Source: Verrucomicrobiota bacterium (GTDB taxonomy: Bacteria; Verrucomicrobiota; Verrucomicrobiia; Chthoniobacterales; UBA10450). From it: DNA of 10,340 nucleotides. Where the stretch lies: positions 2,092 through 12,431 of the forward strand of contig QHPM01000119.1 in assembly GCA_003219095.1 (NCBI GenBank). The letters run 5' to 3'. The position numbers and the translations under genes were made by a program. Under the pieces are notes generated by a model, which was given only the letters and a program-made list of their open reading frames with translations, did no database searches and was not told the origin of the DNA. Of the stretch, positions 5,180 through 10,340 are shown piece after piece (position 1 is the stretch's first letter; each line of letters begins with the position of its first letter).

Positions 5180-5602
5180 ATGAACCACTACACACTCTGG
5201 CACGCGCTGATTGGAGGAATCCTGATCGGTCTCGCCAGCCTACTCGCGACGGTGTTGAGCGGAAAAATTCCAGGCATTTCCGGTGTGTTCGGCCGCCTCC
5301 TCGTGGCAGCGACGCCGGATAAGGCATGGCGCGGGATATTTCTTTCCGGCCTGATTGGCGGCGCGGCGTTGAGTTTTGCCCTATGGCAAAGTGCCGCGCT
5401 TTTCCGACCGATGCGCCCGCTCGTTGTCATGTTTGTTGCGGGTCTGCTCGTAGGATTTGGCACTCGTCTCGGCGGTGGCTGCACCAGCGGTCACGGAGTT
5501 TGCGGGATCGGGATGGGCGCGAAGGATTCAATCGCCGCAACCCTCATCTTTGTGGCGACAGCGATGGTGACCGTCTTCATCTATAATAGAATGGTCTTAT
5601 GA
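5180..5602 (+). CDS. YeeE/YedE family sulfur transporter, first half
   Basis: The 140-residue product is an integral membrane protein with about four hydrophobic segments (roughly 8-27, 51-70, 81-97, 117-136). It carries the hallmark YeeE/YedE segment GTRLGGGCTSGHGVCG at 94-109 with Cys101 and Cys108, and the N-terminal motif LIGGILIGLASLL...GKIPGISGVFG. The family imports reduced sulfur species; the full-length relative TsuA takes up thiosulfate through conserved cysteines, and two-gene split forms such as PmpA/PmpB are known. This gene is the first half of such a split pair. The ATG at 5180 is preferred over a GTG at 5144, because the extra residues fall in a dispersed repeat and the family begins near this Met. 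The stop overlaps the partner start by ATGA. Confidence 0.88.
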   Translation: MNHYTLWHALIGGILIGLASLLATVLSGKIPGISGVFGRLLVAATPDKAWRGIFLSGLIGGAALSFALWQSAALFRPMRPLVVMFVAGLLVGFGTRLGGGCTSGHGVCGIGMGAKDSIAATLIFVATAMVTVFIYNRMVL

Positions 5603-6012
5603 AGGCAGGGAAATTGGTTCTGTTTTTGGCGGCCGGCGGCCTTTTCGGGACGGGACTTGCTGTCTCGGGAATGACCGATCCCGCGCGGGTAATCGGATTT
5701 CTCGATGTTTTTGGCGCCTGGGACCCGGCGCTGCTTTTTGTCATGGCTGGTGCAGTGGGCGTCTATGGATTGGGAATGGTGATACTACGTCGTTTCGACG
5801 GCTTGAAACTACCCTCGGCCGGATCGTCGCCGATCGACTATCGGCTTGTAATCGGATCCGCGATTTTCGGGGTCGGCTGGGGATTGGGCGGGTTCTGCCC
5901 TGGACCTGCGCTTGCCAATCTGGGCGCTCTTCGAATCGAAGCGTTGTTCTTCGTGCCGGCAATGGCGATTGGCATGTTGCTGGCGCAAAGATTTTTCGGA
6001 GCTGACCGATAG
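5599..6012 (+). CDS. YeeE/YedE family sulfur transporter, second half (DUF6691-like)
   Basis: The 137-residue product is the second half of the split YeeE/YedE transporter. It has four hydrophobic segments (about 5-22, 45-63, 82-98, 115-131). The family motifs are present: GLFGTGLAVSGMTDPARVIGFLDVFGAWDPAL at 14-45 and GVGWGLGGFCPGPALANLGA at 91-110, with the conserved Cys100 in GFCPGPA. Working with the gene before it, it should form the sulfur-compound channel in the cytoplasmic membrane. The two genes overlap by ATGA, which fits stoichiometric coupled translation. No persulfide dioxygenase, rhodanese or ArsR-type regulator, often found beside such pairs, is visible in the window; the next gene is a convergent thioredoxin gene. 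The exact substrate (thiosulfate or another sulfane sulfur species) cannot be read from sequence. Confidence 0.9.
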   Translation: MKAGKLVLFLAAGGLFGTGLAVSGMTDPARVIGFLDVFGAWDPALLFVMAGAVGVYGLGMVILRRFDGLKLPSAGSSPIDYRLVIGSAIFGVGWGLGGFCPGPALANLGALRIEALFFVPAMAIGMLLAQRFFGADR

Positions 6013-6039
6013 TCATTCAGAGATCGGAGGTGTCTGTCC

Positions 6040-6113
6040 CTTTGCGTCTTCGCGCCTTCGCGTGAAACCCTTTCTGAGCCTAAGATCTCTCGCAAAGACG
6101 CTAAGTCGCGAAG
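6040..6113. repeat. Inverted CTTYGCGN octamer repeat between convergent genes
   Basis: The left arm, 6040-6067, holds three octamers CTTTGCGT, CTTCGCGC, CTTCGCGT followed by GAAA. The right arm, 6086-6113, is its degenerate inverse; after reverse complementing, 21 of 28 positions agree. The 18-base spacer makes a long imperfect hairpin possible. It lies between the stop of the YeeE/YedE pair and the convergent trxC stop, where a two-way terminator would be expected. Similar CTTTGCG arrays are common in gene gaps of several soil phyla (recollection). Confidence 0.6.
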
Positions 6114-6227
6114 ATTTGCGAATGAAACCGCGGCTCGGATGGTCGACCCAACGAGATGGATCCCCGGTATCCCAAGCTTTCGTTCGATCCCAAGACGATT
6201 ACAATCCAGTGAATCGCCTAACGGGAA

Positions 6228-6701
6228 TCAGCTCTTCCCATTCTTGAGGTAAGGTTCCAGAAATTTGCGGATCGCCGGCGCGGCCATCGCACCGACTTGT
6301 CGTGTTACTTCCAGACCATTCTTGAACAAAGCCATCGTTGGAATGGCGTTGATGCGGAAACGGCGCGCCAGATTTTGCGCGCTCTCTGTATTGACTTTTG
6401 CTACGAGCCATTTCCCCGCGCCTTCGCGCGCGACCTTGTTGAGTTCCGGCGCGACCATCTTGCACGGACCGCACCAAGGCGCCCAAAAATCCACCAACAC
6501 CGGAAGAGCCGATCGTGTCGTTAAGGCATCGAAAGCGAGATCGCTTGCCACATCGATCGGTTCGCCCGGTGCGGTTAGCTCGGTCCCGCATTTTCCGCAG
6601 CGTCCGGTGCCGGCAAGCTTGTCGTATTTAAGACGATTCCGTTGGCCACATTTCGGGCAAGTCACCAATACGCCGTGATCATCCAGTTGTGTCGAGTTCA
6701 T
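6228..6701 (-). CDS. trxC: Thioredoxin 2 (zinc-ribbon thioredoxin)
   Basis: The 157-residue product has the TrxC layout. The N-terminal zinc ribbon has CPKC at 15-18 and CGKC at 35-38. The thioredoxin domain begins near 55, with the WCGPC active site at 76-80 inside LVDFWAPWCGPCKMVAPEL, the KVNTE strand at 102-106, and the cis-proline in AIPTMALFKNG at 119-129. TrxC reduces protein disulfides in the cytoplasm using electrons from thioredoxin reductase, and its zinc ribbon gives redox-sensitive stability. It is slightly longer than the E. coli protein because of ten residues before the ribbon and a short lysine-rich tail. The ATG has an AT-rich leader (TTTTTTAG) but no clear Shine-Dalgarno. 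It is divergent from the alcohol dehydrogenase gene and convergent with the sulfur transporter pair. Confidence 0.94.
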   Translation of the reverse strand: MNSTQLDDHGVLVTCPKCGQRNRLKYDKLAGTGRCGKCGTELTAPGEPIDVASDLAFDALTTRSALPVLVDFWAPWCGPCKMVAPELNKVAREGAGKWLVAKVNTESAQNLARRFRINAIPTMALFKNGLEVTRQVGAMAAPAIRKFLEPYLKNGKS

Positions 6702-6774
6702 CTAAAAAATTATCGTTGCAACCTACGTCTCTTGGTCGCCATCCGCTACGGGAATTCGCTAGATCAGAGATCGG

Positions 6775-6802
6775 TGTTCAGCGTTCGACGTTTGGTGTTT
6801 GC
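6775..6802 (+). repeat. GTTCGACGTT-type degenerate dispersed repeat, copy 2
   Basis: This copy begins TGTTCAGCGTTCGACG and ends TGTTTGC; it agrees with 2563-2590 at 22 of 28 positions. It lies in the gap between divergent trxC and the dehydrogenase, 35 bases before the GTG start of the latter. Confidence 0.55.
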
Positions 6803-6836
6803 TTCGATGCTGGATCCCGAATACTAGATTCTCGAT

Positions 6837-7865
6837 GTGAGAGCTGTCCAACTGGTGAAGACCGGCGCACCACTGGAAGATGCCGAGGTCCCGCTTCCAG
6901 AGATCGGCCCGTCCGAAGTCCTGGTCCGAGTCGCAGCCTGCGGGATTTGCCACTCCGATGCGCATTATCGTGCCGGGATTTCGCCAATCGATCCGTTGCC
7001 TGTGACTCTCGGGCACGAAGTAGCAGGACGTGTGGAAACTGTGGGCCGAGAGGTCCACCACGTTTCACCGAAAGACCGCGTATATGTGCACTATCTGGTC
7101 AGCTGCGGTAGCTGTGATTTTTGCCGTCGCGGTCACGAACAATTCTGCAGCAAAGGGCAAATGATTGGAAAGCATCGCGACGGAGGCTATGCCGAGTTTA
7201 TCAAAGTCCCTGCTCGAAATGTTTTCCTTCTTCCGGACGAGATTCCATTCGAGCTGGGAGCAATCATGATGTGCTCTTCGGCGACTGCGCTTCATGCCTT
7301 GAACAAGGCGCGTCTTAAACCCGATCAGTCTGTTGCTATTTTCGGCTTTGGCGGATTGGGATTTTCAGCTCTTCAGCTGGCAAAAGCGTTCGGCTGCCGT
7401 GAGGTATACGTTGTCGATATCAAACCGGCCAAACTCGATTCCATCTCGGCGTTTGGAGGCGTTGCGATCGATGCAACCGCGGGAGATCCCGTCGACCAGA
7501 TTCGAAAAGCAACCGACGGAAAAGGAGTGGATGTCTCGATCGAATTGGTTGGCTCGGCTATTACAATGGGGCAGGCAGTCCGATCGCTCGGCGTTTTCGG
7601 CCGCGCTGCGCTCGTCGGTTTAACTGCGGAATCAATGTCCGTTCTTCCATATCCCGAGGTCATCAATAAGGAAGTCGAGATTCTAGGCGTCTCCGATCAT
7701 CTCGCAACCGAACTGCCATTGCTGATGCAACTCGCACGAAACGGGAAACTCTGCTTCCCGCAAGGTACACTGCGCTCAATCGATCTTGACGCTGCGCAGA
7801 TCAACGACGCACTGGATGAGGTTGAGAAATCCAGCGATTACATCAGAACCGTGATCGTTCTCTGA
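6837..7865 (+). CDS. Zinc-dependent alcohol dehydrogenase (medium-chain, GroES-like)
   Basis: The 342-residue product is a typical medium-chain zinc alcohol dehydrogenase that oxidises an alcohol to an aldehyde or ketone with NAD(P). Catalytic zinc ligands are visible as Cys35 in ACGICHSD, His60-Glu61 in TLGHEVAG, and Cys146 in IMMCSSAT. The structural zinc lobe has Cys90, Cys93, Cys96 and Cys104. The Rossmann motif GFGGLG is at 170-175, and an acidic residue (VVDIKPAKL) after the second strand suggests NAD rather than NADP. The C-terminal pattern INDALDEVEKSSDYIRTVIVL is also typical. The start is a GTG overlapping an ATG-TGA; the product begins at the usual point (MRAVQLVKTG), but no Shine-Dalgarno is apparent. 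The substrate cannot be predicted. It stands alone, followed by the toxin-antitoxin pair. Confidence 0.92.
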   Translation: MRAVQLVKTGAPLEDAEVPLPEIGPSEVLVRVAACGICHSDAHYRAGISPIDPLPVTLGHEVAGRVETVGREVHHVSPKDRVYVHYLVSCGSCDFCRRGHEQFCSKGQMIGKHRDGGYAEFIKVPARNVFLLPDEIPFELGAIMMCSSATALHALNKARLKPDQSVAIFGFGGLGFSALQLAKAFGCREVYVVDIKPAKLDSISAFGGVAIDATAGDPVDQIRKATDGKGVDVSIELVGSAITMGQAVRSLGVFGRAALVGLTAESMSVLPYPEVINKEVEILGVSDHLATELPLLMQLARNGKLCFPQGTLRSIDLDAAQINDALDEVEKSSDYIRTVIVL

Positions 7866-7943
7866 TGTTTGATTTCTGTTCTCTGACCTCCGTCGTCACG
7901 TTCGCGCGTTGCTGTGAAAGGCGTTTTTGCCTATCGTAAGCCT

Positions 7944-8144
7944 GTGAGCGTTGACCAAATCAAGACCGCCATTGAACAGCTTTCGTTTGAAGAGCGAGCG
8001 GAACTTGCGGCTTGGCTCCATGGCTGGAAAGACGACGAATGGGATGAGCAGATGAAACGCGATGTTGCTGCGGGCAAGCTGGACCATGTCCTGCACGAAG
8101 TGGACGAGGACATCCGCGCAGGAAAGCTGCGCGAGATGGCGTGA
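7944..8144 (+). CDS. Addiction-module antitoxin-like protein
   Basis: This 66-residue acidic, helical protein begins MSVDQIKTAIEQLSFEERAE and continues with AAWLHGW, a D/E/W-rich stretch, and KRDVAAGKLDHVLHEVDEDI..GKLREM. It resembles the small 'addiction module' antitoxins that pair with RelE/ParE-type toxins. In that family the N-terminal part is a short helical domain, and the C-terminal helix, with its V..GKLD and D...GKLR pattern, wraps the toxin. An alternative GTG at 7914 would add ten residues not typical of the family, so 7944 is preferred. Its stop overlaps the toxin start by GTGA, the usual coupling in such operons. The role is inferred from the pattern and the neighbour. Confidence 0.8.
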   Translation: MSVDQIKTAIEQLSFEERAELAAWLHGWKDDEWDEQMKRDVAAGKLDHVLHEVDEDIRAGKLREMA

Positions 8145-8374
8145 CATCTCGGACGCACCGCCTTTTCTGGACACATTTCAATCGTTTGCCTGAGCACGTG
8201 CAGATGCCCGCTCGGGAAAAGTACCGACTCTGGCAAAGAGATCCCTTTCACCCGCCGCTGCAATTCAAATCGTTGCTCGGTAACGTCTGGTCAGTGCGGA
8301 TCGGGCCGTCTCATCGTGCCCGAGACCGCCGGGGCGCTGACGAAGTCTTCTTCGCCGCGCCCAGTCGGCTCTGA
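8141..8374 (+). CDS. RelE/ParE-family toxin, C-terminus probably truncated or diverged
   Basis: The 77-residue basic protein starts with GTG inside the antitoxin stop (GTGA overlap). Residues 1-60 fit the RelE/ParE toxin family: RTHRLFWTHFNRLPEHVQ, then AREKYRLWQRDPFHPPLQFK, then the core strand GNVWSVRIGPSHRA. Members normally continue with a strand resembling IVWFWIGSHADYD and end at about 85-90 residues. Here the protein ends RRGADEVFFAAPSRL, without the WFWIG/His/Tyr ending, and neither other forward frame up to the stop supplies it. The toxin may therefore be weak or inactive (inference). The convergent exported-protein gene ends one base after this stop, so a deletion or rearrangement may have joined the two. 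Related toxins cleave mRNA or poison gyrase; which applies here is not clear. Confidence 0.75.
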   Translation: MTSRTHRLFWTHFNRLPEHVQMPAREKYRLWQRDPFHPPLQFKSLLGNVWSVRIGPSHRARDRRGADEVFFAAPSRL

Positions 8375-8375
8375 T

Positions 8376-8750
8376 TTAGTAATTACTACTGGAGCTCTCC
8401 ACGTTGATCTGTTCCACCACCGTACGATCTCCTTCCTGCCCCAGGCGCAGGTGAACCCTGGCGTTTTTCTTGACGTCAGTGTTCGCGATCACTTTGCCAT
8501 CGGGCCCGAGAACCTGGACCTTCTGACCAATGACGAAGCGCATCGGCTTCCCCGTGCCAGGGTCGAGAGTGATCGCCGCTCCGGGCGTATAATCAGTCAC
8601 GGTTCCCGCACTGCTGGTGGTTGAACCAGTGCTCGTCATTGACGTTGTCGCGGGGCTTGACGTTGTCGTTGACGAAGGGGGTTCGGTTTGCGCTTGAGCG
8701 TAGGCGACGATAAGGATCGCGCCGCAGATGAGAGCCAATAATTGTTTCAT
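8376..8750 (-). CDS. Small exported protein with Ser/Thr-rich linker
   Basis: The 124-residue product has a signal peptide (MKQLLALICGAILIVAYAQA, cleavage near AQA/QT). Residues ~25-48 are a low-complexity Ser/Thr linker. The C-terminal domain (~49-118) starts GTVTDYTPGAAITLDPGTGKP and runs through strands FVIGQKVQVLGPDGKVIANTDVKKNARVHLRL and TVVEQINVE. This looks like a small all-beta (OB- or SH3-like) domain. I recall similar exported proteins as frequent in Verrucomicrobiota, but no function is known to me. The ATG at 8750 is chosen because AGGG lies seven bases upstream; an in-frame Met at 8765 lacks such a site. The gene converges on the toxin with one base between stops, and is divergent from the debranching enzyme gene with a dyad in the gap. 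Confidence 0.82.
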   Translation of the reverse strand: MKQLLALICGAILIVAYAQAQTEPPSSTTTSSPATTSMTSTGSTTSSAGTVTDYTPGAAITLDPGTGKPMRFVIGQKVQVLGPDGKVIANTDVKKNARVHLRLGQEGDRTVVEQINVESSSSNY

Positions 8751-8841
8751 AATATTCCCTTTCATTTTGTTTTGGTTTTGCTTGCGTCTCCAGTAATTGC
8801 CCGATTTGCGGATGGTTCCTGCCACGCGACGGGCAAAAAAT

Positions 8842-8869
8842 GGATCGTCAGGTATTTACCTATCGGTCC
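8842..8869. promoter_or_regulatory. Imperfect dyad between divergent genes
   Basis: The centre AGGTA-TT-TACCT (8850-8861) has perfect 5-base arms. Extending outward to 28 bases (GGATCGTC...ATCGGTCC), 10 of 14 half-site positions remain symmetric. The site lies 92 bases upstream of the exported-protein gene start and 178 bases upstream of the debranching enzyme start, a sensible place for a shared operator. The regulator is unknown. Confidence 0.35.
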
Positions 8870-9046
8870 TCAAGCGAGGCTTAGCTCGGTAACTAAAGGT
8901 ACCAAAATGAATTGATGGGAATCGTTTTCTGAACAGCCGTGCTGCTGAGGTTTTCTAAATTTTAACCGCAGTTTCAAGCCCGATTTTTGGCGTAGAGTTT
9001 GCAGAGCTGGCATTTCCAACAAAACATTTATCTCCTCACCTGAATC

Positions 9047-10340
9047 ATGACTAAACATGGGCACATCCTCGCCGCCCCGAGCGACTCCACCGCCGGAGAA
9101 GAAATCCCGAATCTCGTCCCAGAGGTTCACTCGATCCGAGGCAACGTCGCTGAAGCGCTCGTCATCAAGAACGGAAATCTATTCTTCCTCAGTGAGCCCG
9201 ATGGCACCGTTCCGTTGGCTTCCGGACACGGATTCGGCCTCTACTACCACGATTGTCGTTTTCTTAACGGCTATGAGCTCAAGATCAACGGCAGGAAACC
9301 GGAAATGCTGGTCCGTAATGCCGATCGTGGATTCATGGCCACGCTCGGACTATCCAATCCGGGCTTGGATGGGCTCGTGAAACATTCAGTCGAGATTCGT
9401 TGGGAACGGGTCGCTTCGACCGAAGATTTGACGCTTGTCGATACGCTTCTACTGCGAAACCTGACCAGCGATCTGATTAGCTTTTCTCTTGAATTTCAAT
9501 TCCAGGCGGACTTCGAAGACATATTTGCGATCCGCGGCCTTTTCCAAGGCAAGCAAGGAAGGCGGCATCCGCCGGTCTGGGAAAACAGCGCGTTGTCCTT
9601 CCGCTATGATGGCGCTGATGAGATTGCGCGGGAAACAGTGATCCATTTTTCTCCGCTCCCCGCCGGAATGCGCCCTAAAGGGGCCAACTATCGTATCGAA
9701 CTTGCGCCGAGAGGGTCTCAGCAGTTGCGCGTGTCCGTGGCCCTTTCTGCTAGTGAACGCCAGAAGCGAGCCGCGGGCCGGCCGCCTGAAATCAAATTGG
9801 GAGAGAGCCGGGAATTGAGGCAGGGCTGGCCGGAGCAAAACACACAAATTCACACCAACAGTCTTCTTTTGGGCCGGGTCATGGACCGTTCTCTGAACGA
9901 CTTGAGAATGCTGCGCTGTACTTTGGATGAGGGCGCCAGCTATTTTGCTGCCGGGGTGCCATGGTTCGTGGCCTTGTTCGGCCGCGACAGCATCATCACC
10001 GCACTACAGACGCTGGCTTACGACCTGGGCATCGCCGAGCACACCATTCGTTTACTAGCCAAATATCAGGGTAAAGAACTAAACCGTTGGCGAGAGGAAG
10101 AGCCCGGCAAGATCCTGCACGAGTTGCGGGTAGGCGAGATGGCGCATCTCGGTGAGATACCTCACACGCCCTATTACGGGACTGTTGACGCCACGCCGCT
10201 GTGGCTCGTGCTCGTCGGAAGACACGCCACTTGGAGCGGTGAGACGCGGTTGTTTAAGGAGCTGCGGCCACAAATCGAGGCGGCCCTTAATTGGATTGAA
10301 CAATACGGGAACGTAGATGGTGACGGATATATAAAGTACG
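9047..10340 (+). CDS. Glycogen-debranching-type enzyme, amylo-alpha-1,6-glucosidase family (3' truncated)
   Basis: The frame stays open from the ATG at 9047 to the window edge (431 codons), and an in-frame TGA at 9041 fixes the earliest start. Residues ~25-265 form the N-terminal beta domain of this family (GDE_N_bis type): VIKNGNLFFLSEPDGTVP, GFGLYYHDCRFLNGYEL, LLLRNLTSDLISFSLEF, and FEDIFAIRGLF. The catalytic (alpha/alpha)6-barrel domain then begins, with AGVPWFVALFGRDSI at 302-316, EEPGKILHELRVGEMAH at 351-367 and PYYGTVDATPLW at 375-386. These are signature segments of the family, whose acidic residues serve in hydrolysis of alpha-1,6 branches or related alpha-glucosides. A full protein is usually about 700 residues, so roughly 40% lies outside the window. 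No signal peptide is seen, so it is probably cytoplasmic. No clear Shine-Dalgarno precedes the start. Confidence 0.9.
   Translation, partial: MTKHGHILAAPSDSTAGEEIPNLVPEVHSIRGNVAEALVIKNGNLFFLSEPDGTVPLASGHGFGLYYHDCRFLNGYELKINGRKPEMLVRNADRGFMATLGLSNPGLDGLVKHSVEIRWERVASTEDLTLVDTLLLRNLTSDLISFSLEFQFQADFEDIFAIRGLFQGKQGRRHPPVWENSALSFRYDGADEIARETVIHFSPLPAGMRPKGANYRIELAPRGSQQLRVSVALSASERQKRAAGRPPEIKLGESRELRQGWPEQNTQIHTNSLLLGRVMDRSLNDLRMLRCTLDEGASYFAAGVPWFVALFGRDSIITALQTLAYDLGIAEHTIRLLAKYQGKELNRWREEEPGKILHELRVGEMAHLGEIPHTPYYGTVDATPLWLVLVGRHATWSGETRLFKELRPQIEAALNWIEQYGNVDGDGYIKY

Noticed and set aside
8316..8624. Plus-strand open frame overlapping the toxin end, considered as a frameshifted toxin tail
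   Set aside because: It lies opposite the exported-protein gene and does not contain the expected WFWIG/His/Tyr toxin ending.
8870..9130. Minus-strand open frame over the debranching enzyme start
   Set aside because: No family pattern, and it overlaps a well-supported start region.
1..10340. tRNA, rRNA, insertion sequence or phage genes
   Set aside because: No cloverleaf, rRNA-like stretch, transposase or integrase motif was found by reading both strands.

Overview
The window looks like chromosomal DNA of a GC-rich soil-type bacterium, probably a member of the Verrucomicrobiota (Chthoniobacterales-like). This is an inference, not a measurement. It rests on the mix of protein families (small exported NTF2-like and beta-rich proteins, DoxX, DUF899, GlxA-type regulators, an 'addiction module' TA pair) and on gene gaps filled with short degenerate dispersed repeats of a kind I associate with that group. 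Acidobacteriota cannot be excluded. No rRNA, tRNA, CRISPR array, transposase or phage gene was recognised.

Layout. (1) Positions 1-2336 hold a tightly packed plus-strand operon of four genes: the tail of a DJ-1/PfpI-YHS protein, a GlxA-type regulator (DJ-1/PfpI plus AraC HTH), an exported NTF2-like protein and a DoxX-family membrane protein. All three junctions are 4-base ATGA overlaps. (2) Positions 2337-3282 hold repeats and a minus-strand exported protein of unknown function. (3) Positions 3283-3774 encode an exported SnoaL/DUF4440-like protein. (4) Positions 3775-4738 hold a repeat, a candidate promoter/operator, and a DUF899 thioredoxin-like protein with a clear ribosome binding site. 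(5) Positions 4739-5179 are gene-free and carry repeats and an inverted repeat. (6) Positions 5180-6012 encode a two-gene split YeeE/YedE sulfur transporter, again with an ATGA overlap. (7) A repeat hairpin lies between this pair and the convergent trxC (thioredoxin 2, zinc-ribbon type, minus strand). (8) Positions 6837-7865 encode a zinc-dependent alcohol dehydrogenase with a GTG start. (9) Positions 7944-8374 hold an antitoxin-toxin pair with a GTGA overlap; the toxin appears to lack the usual C-terminal end of its family. (10) Positions 8376-8750 encode a small exported protein on the minus strand. (11) From 9047 to the window end runs the N-terminal part of a glycogen-debranching-type enzyme (amylo-alpha-1,6-glucosidase family), cut by the window edge.

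How the genes fit together. The first operon pairs two DJ-1/PfpI paralogues with a small exported protein and a DoxX membrane protein. That suggests a stress- or metabolite-responsive unit controlled by its own GlxA regulator, but the ligand cannot be read from sequence. The middle of the window is rich in thiol and sulfur functions (DUF899 with a CPSC motif, the YeeE/YedE pair, TrxC), although these lie in separate transcription units. The remaining genes look like independent units.

The gaps are not empty. At least five repeat types occur: an NNTTTCAG octamer, a CTTYGCGN octamer, a 24-base GC-rich element, a GCCGTAGC...GCGAAGG element, and a GTTCGACGTT-type element. One of them, the NNTTTCAG octamer, also lies inside the signal-peptide codons of the NTF2-like gene.
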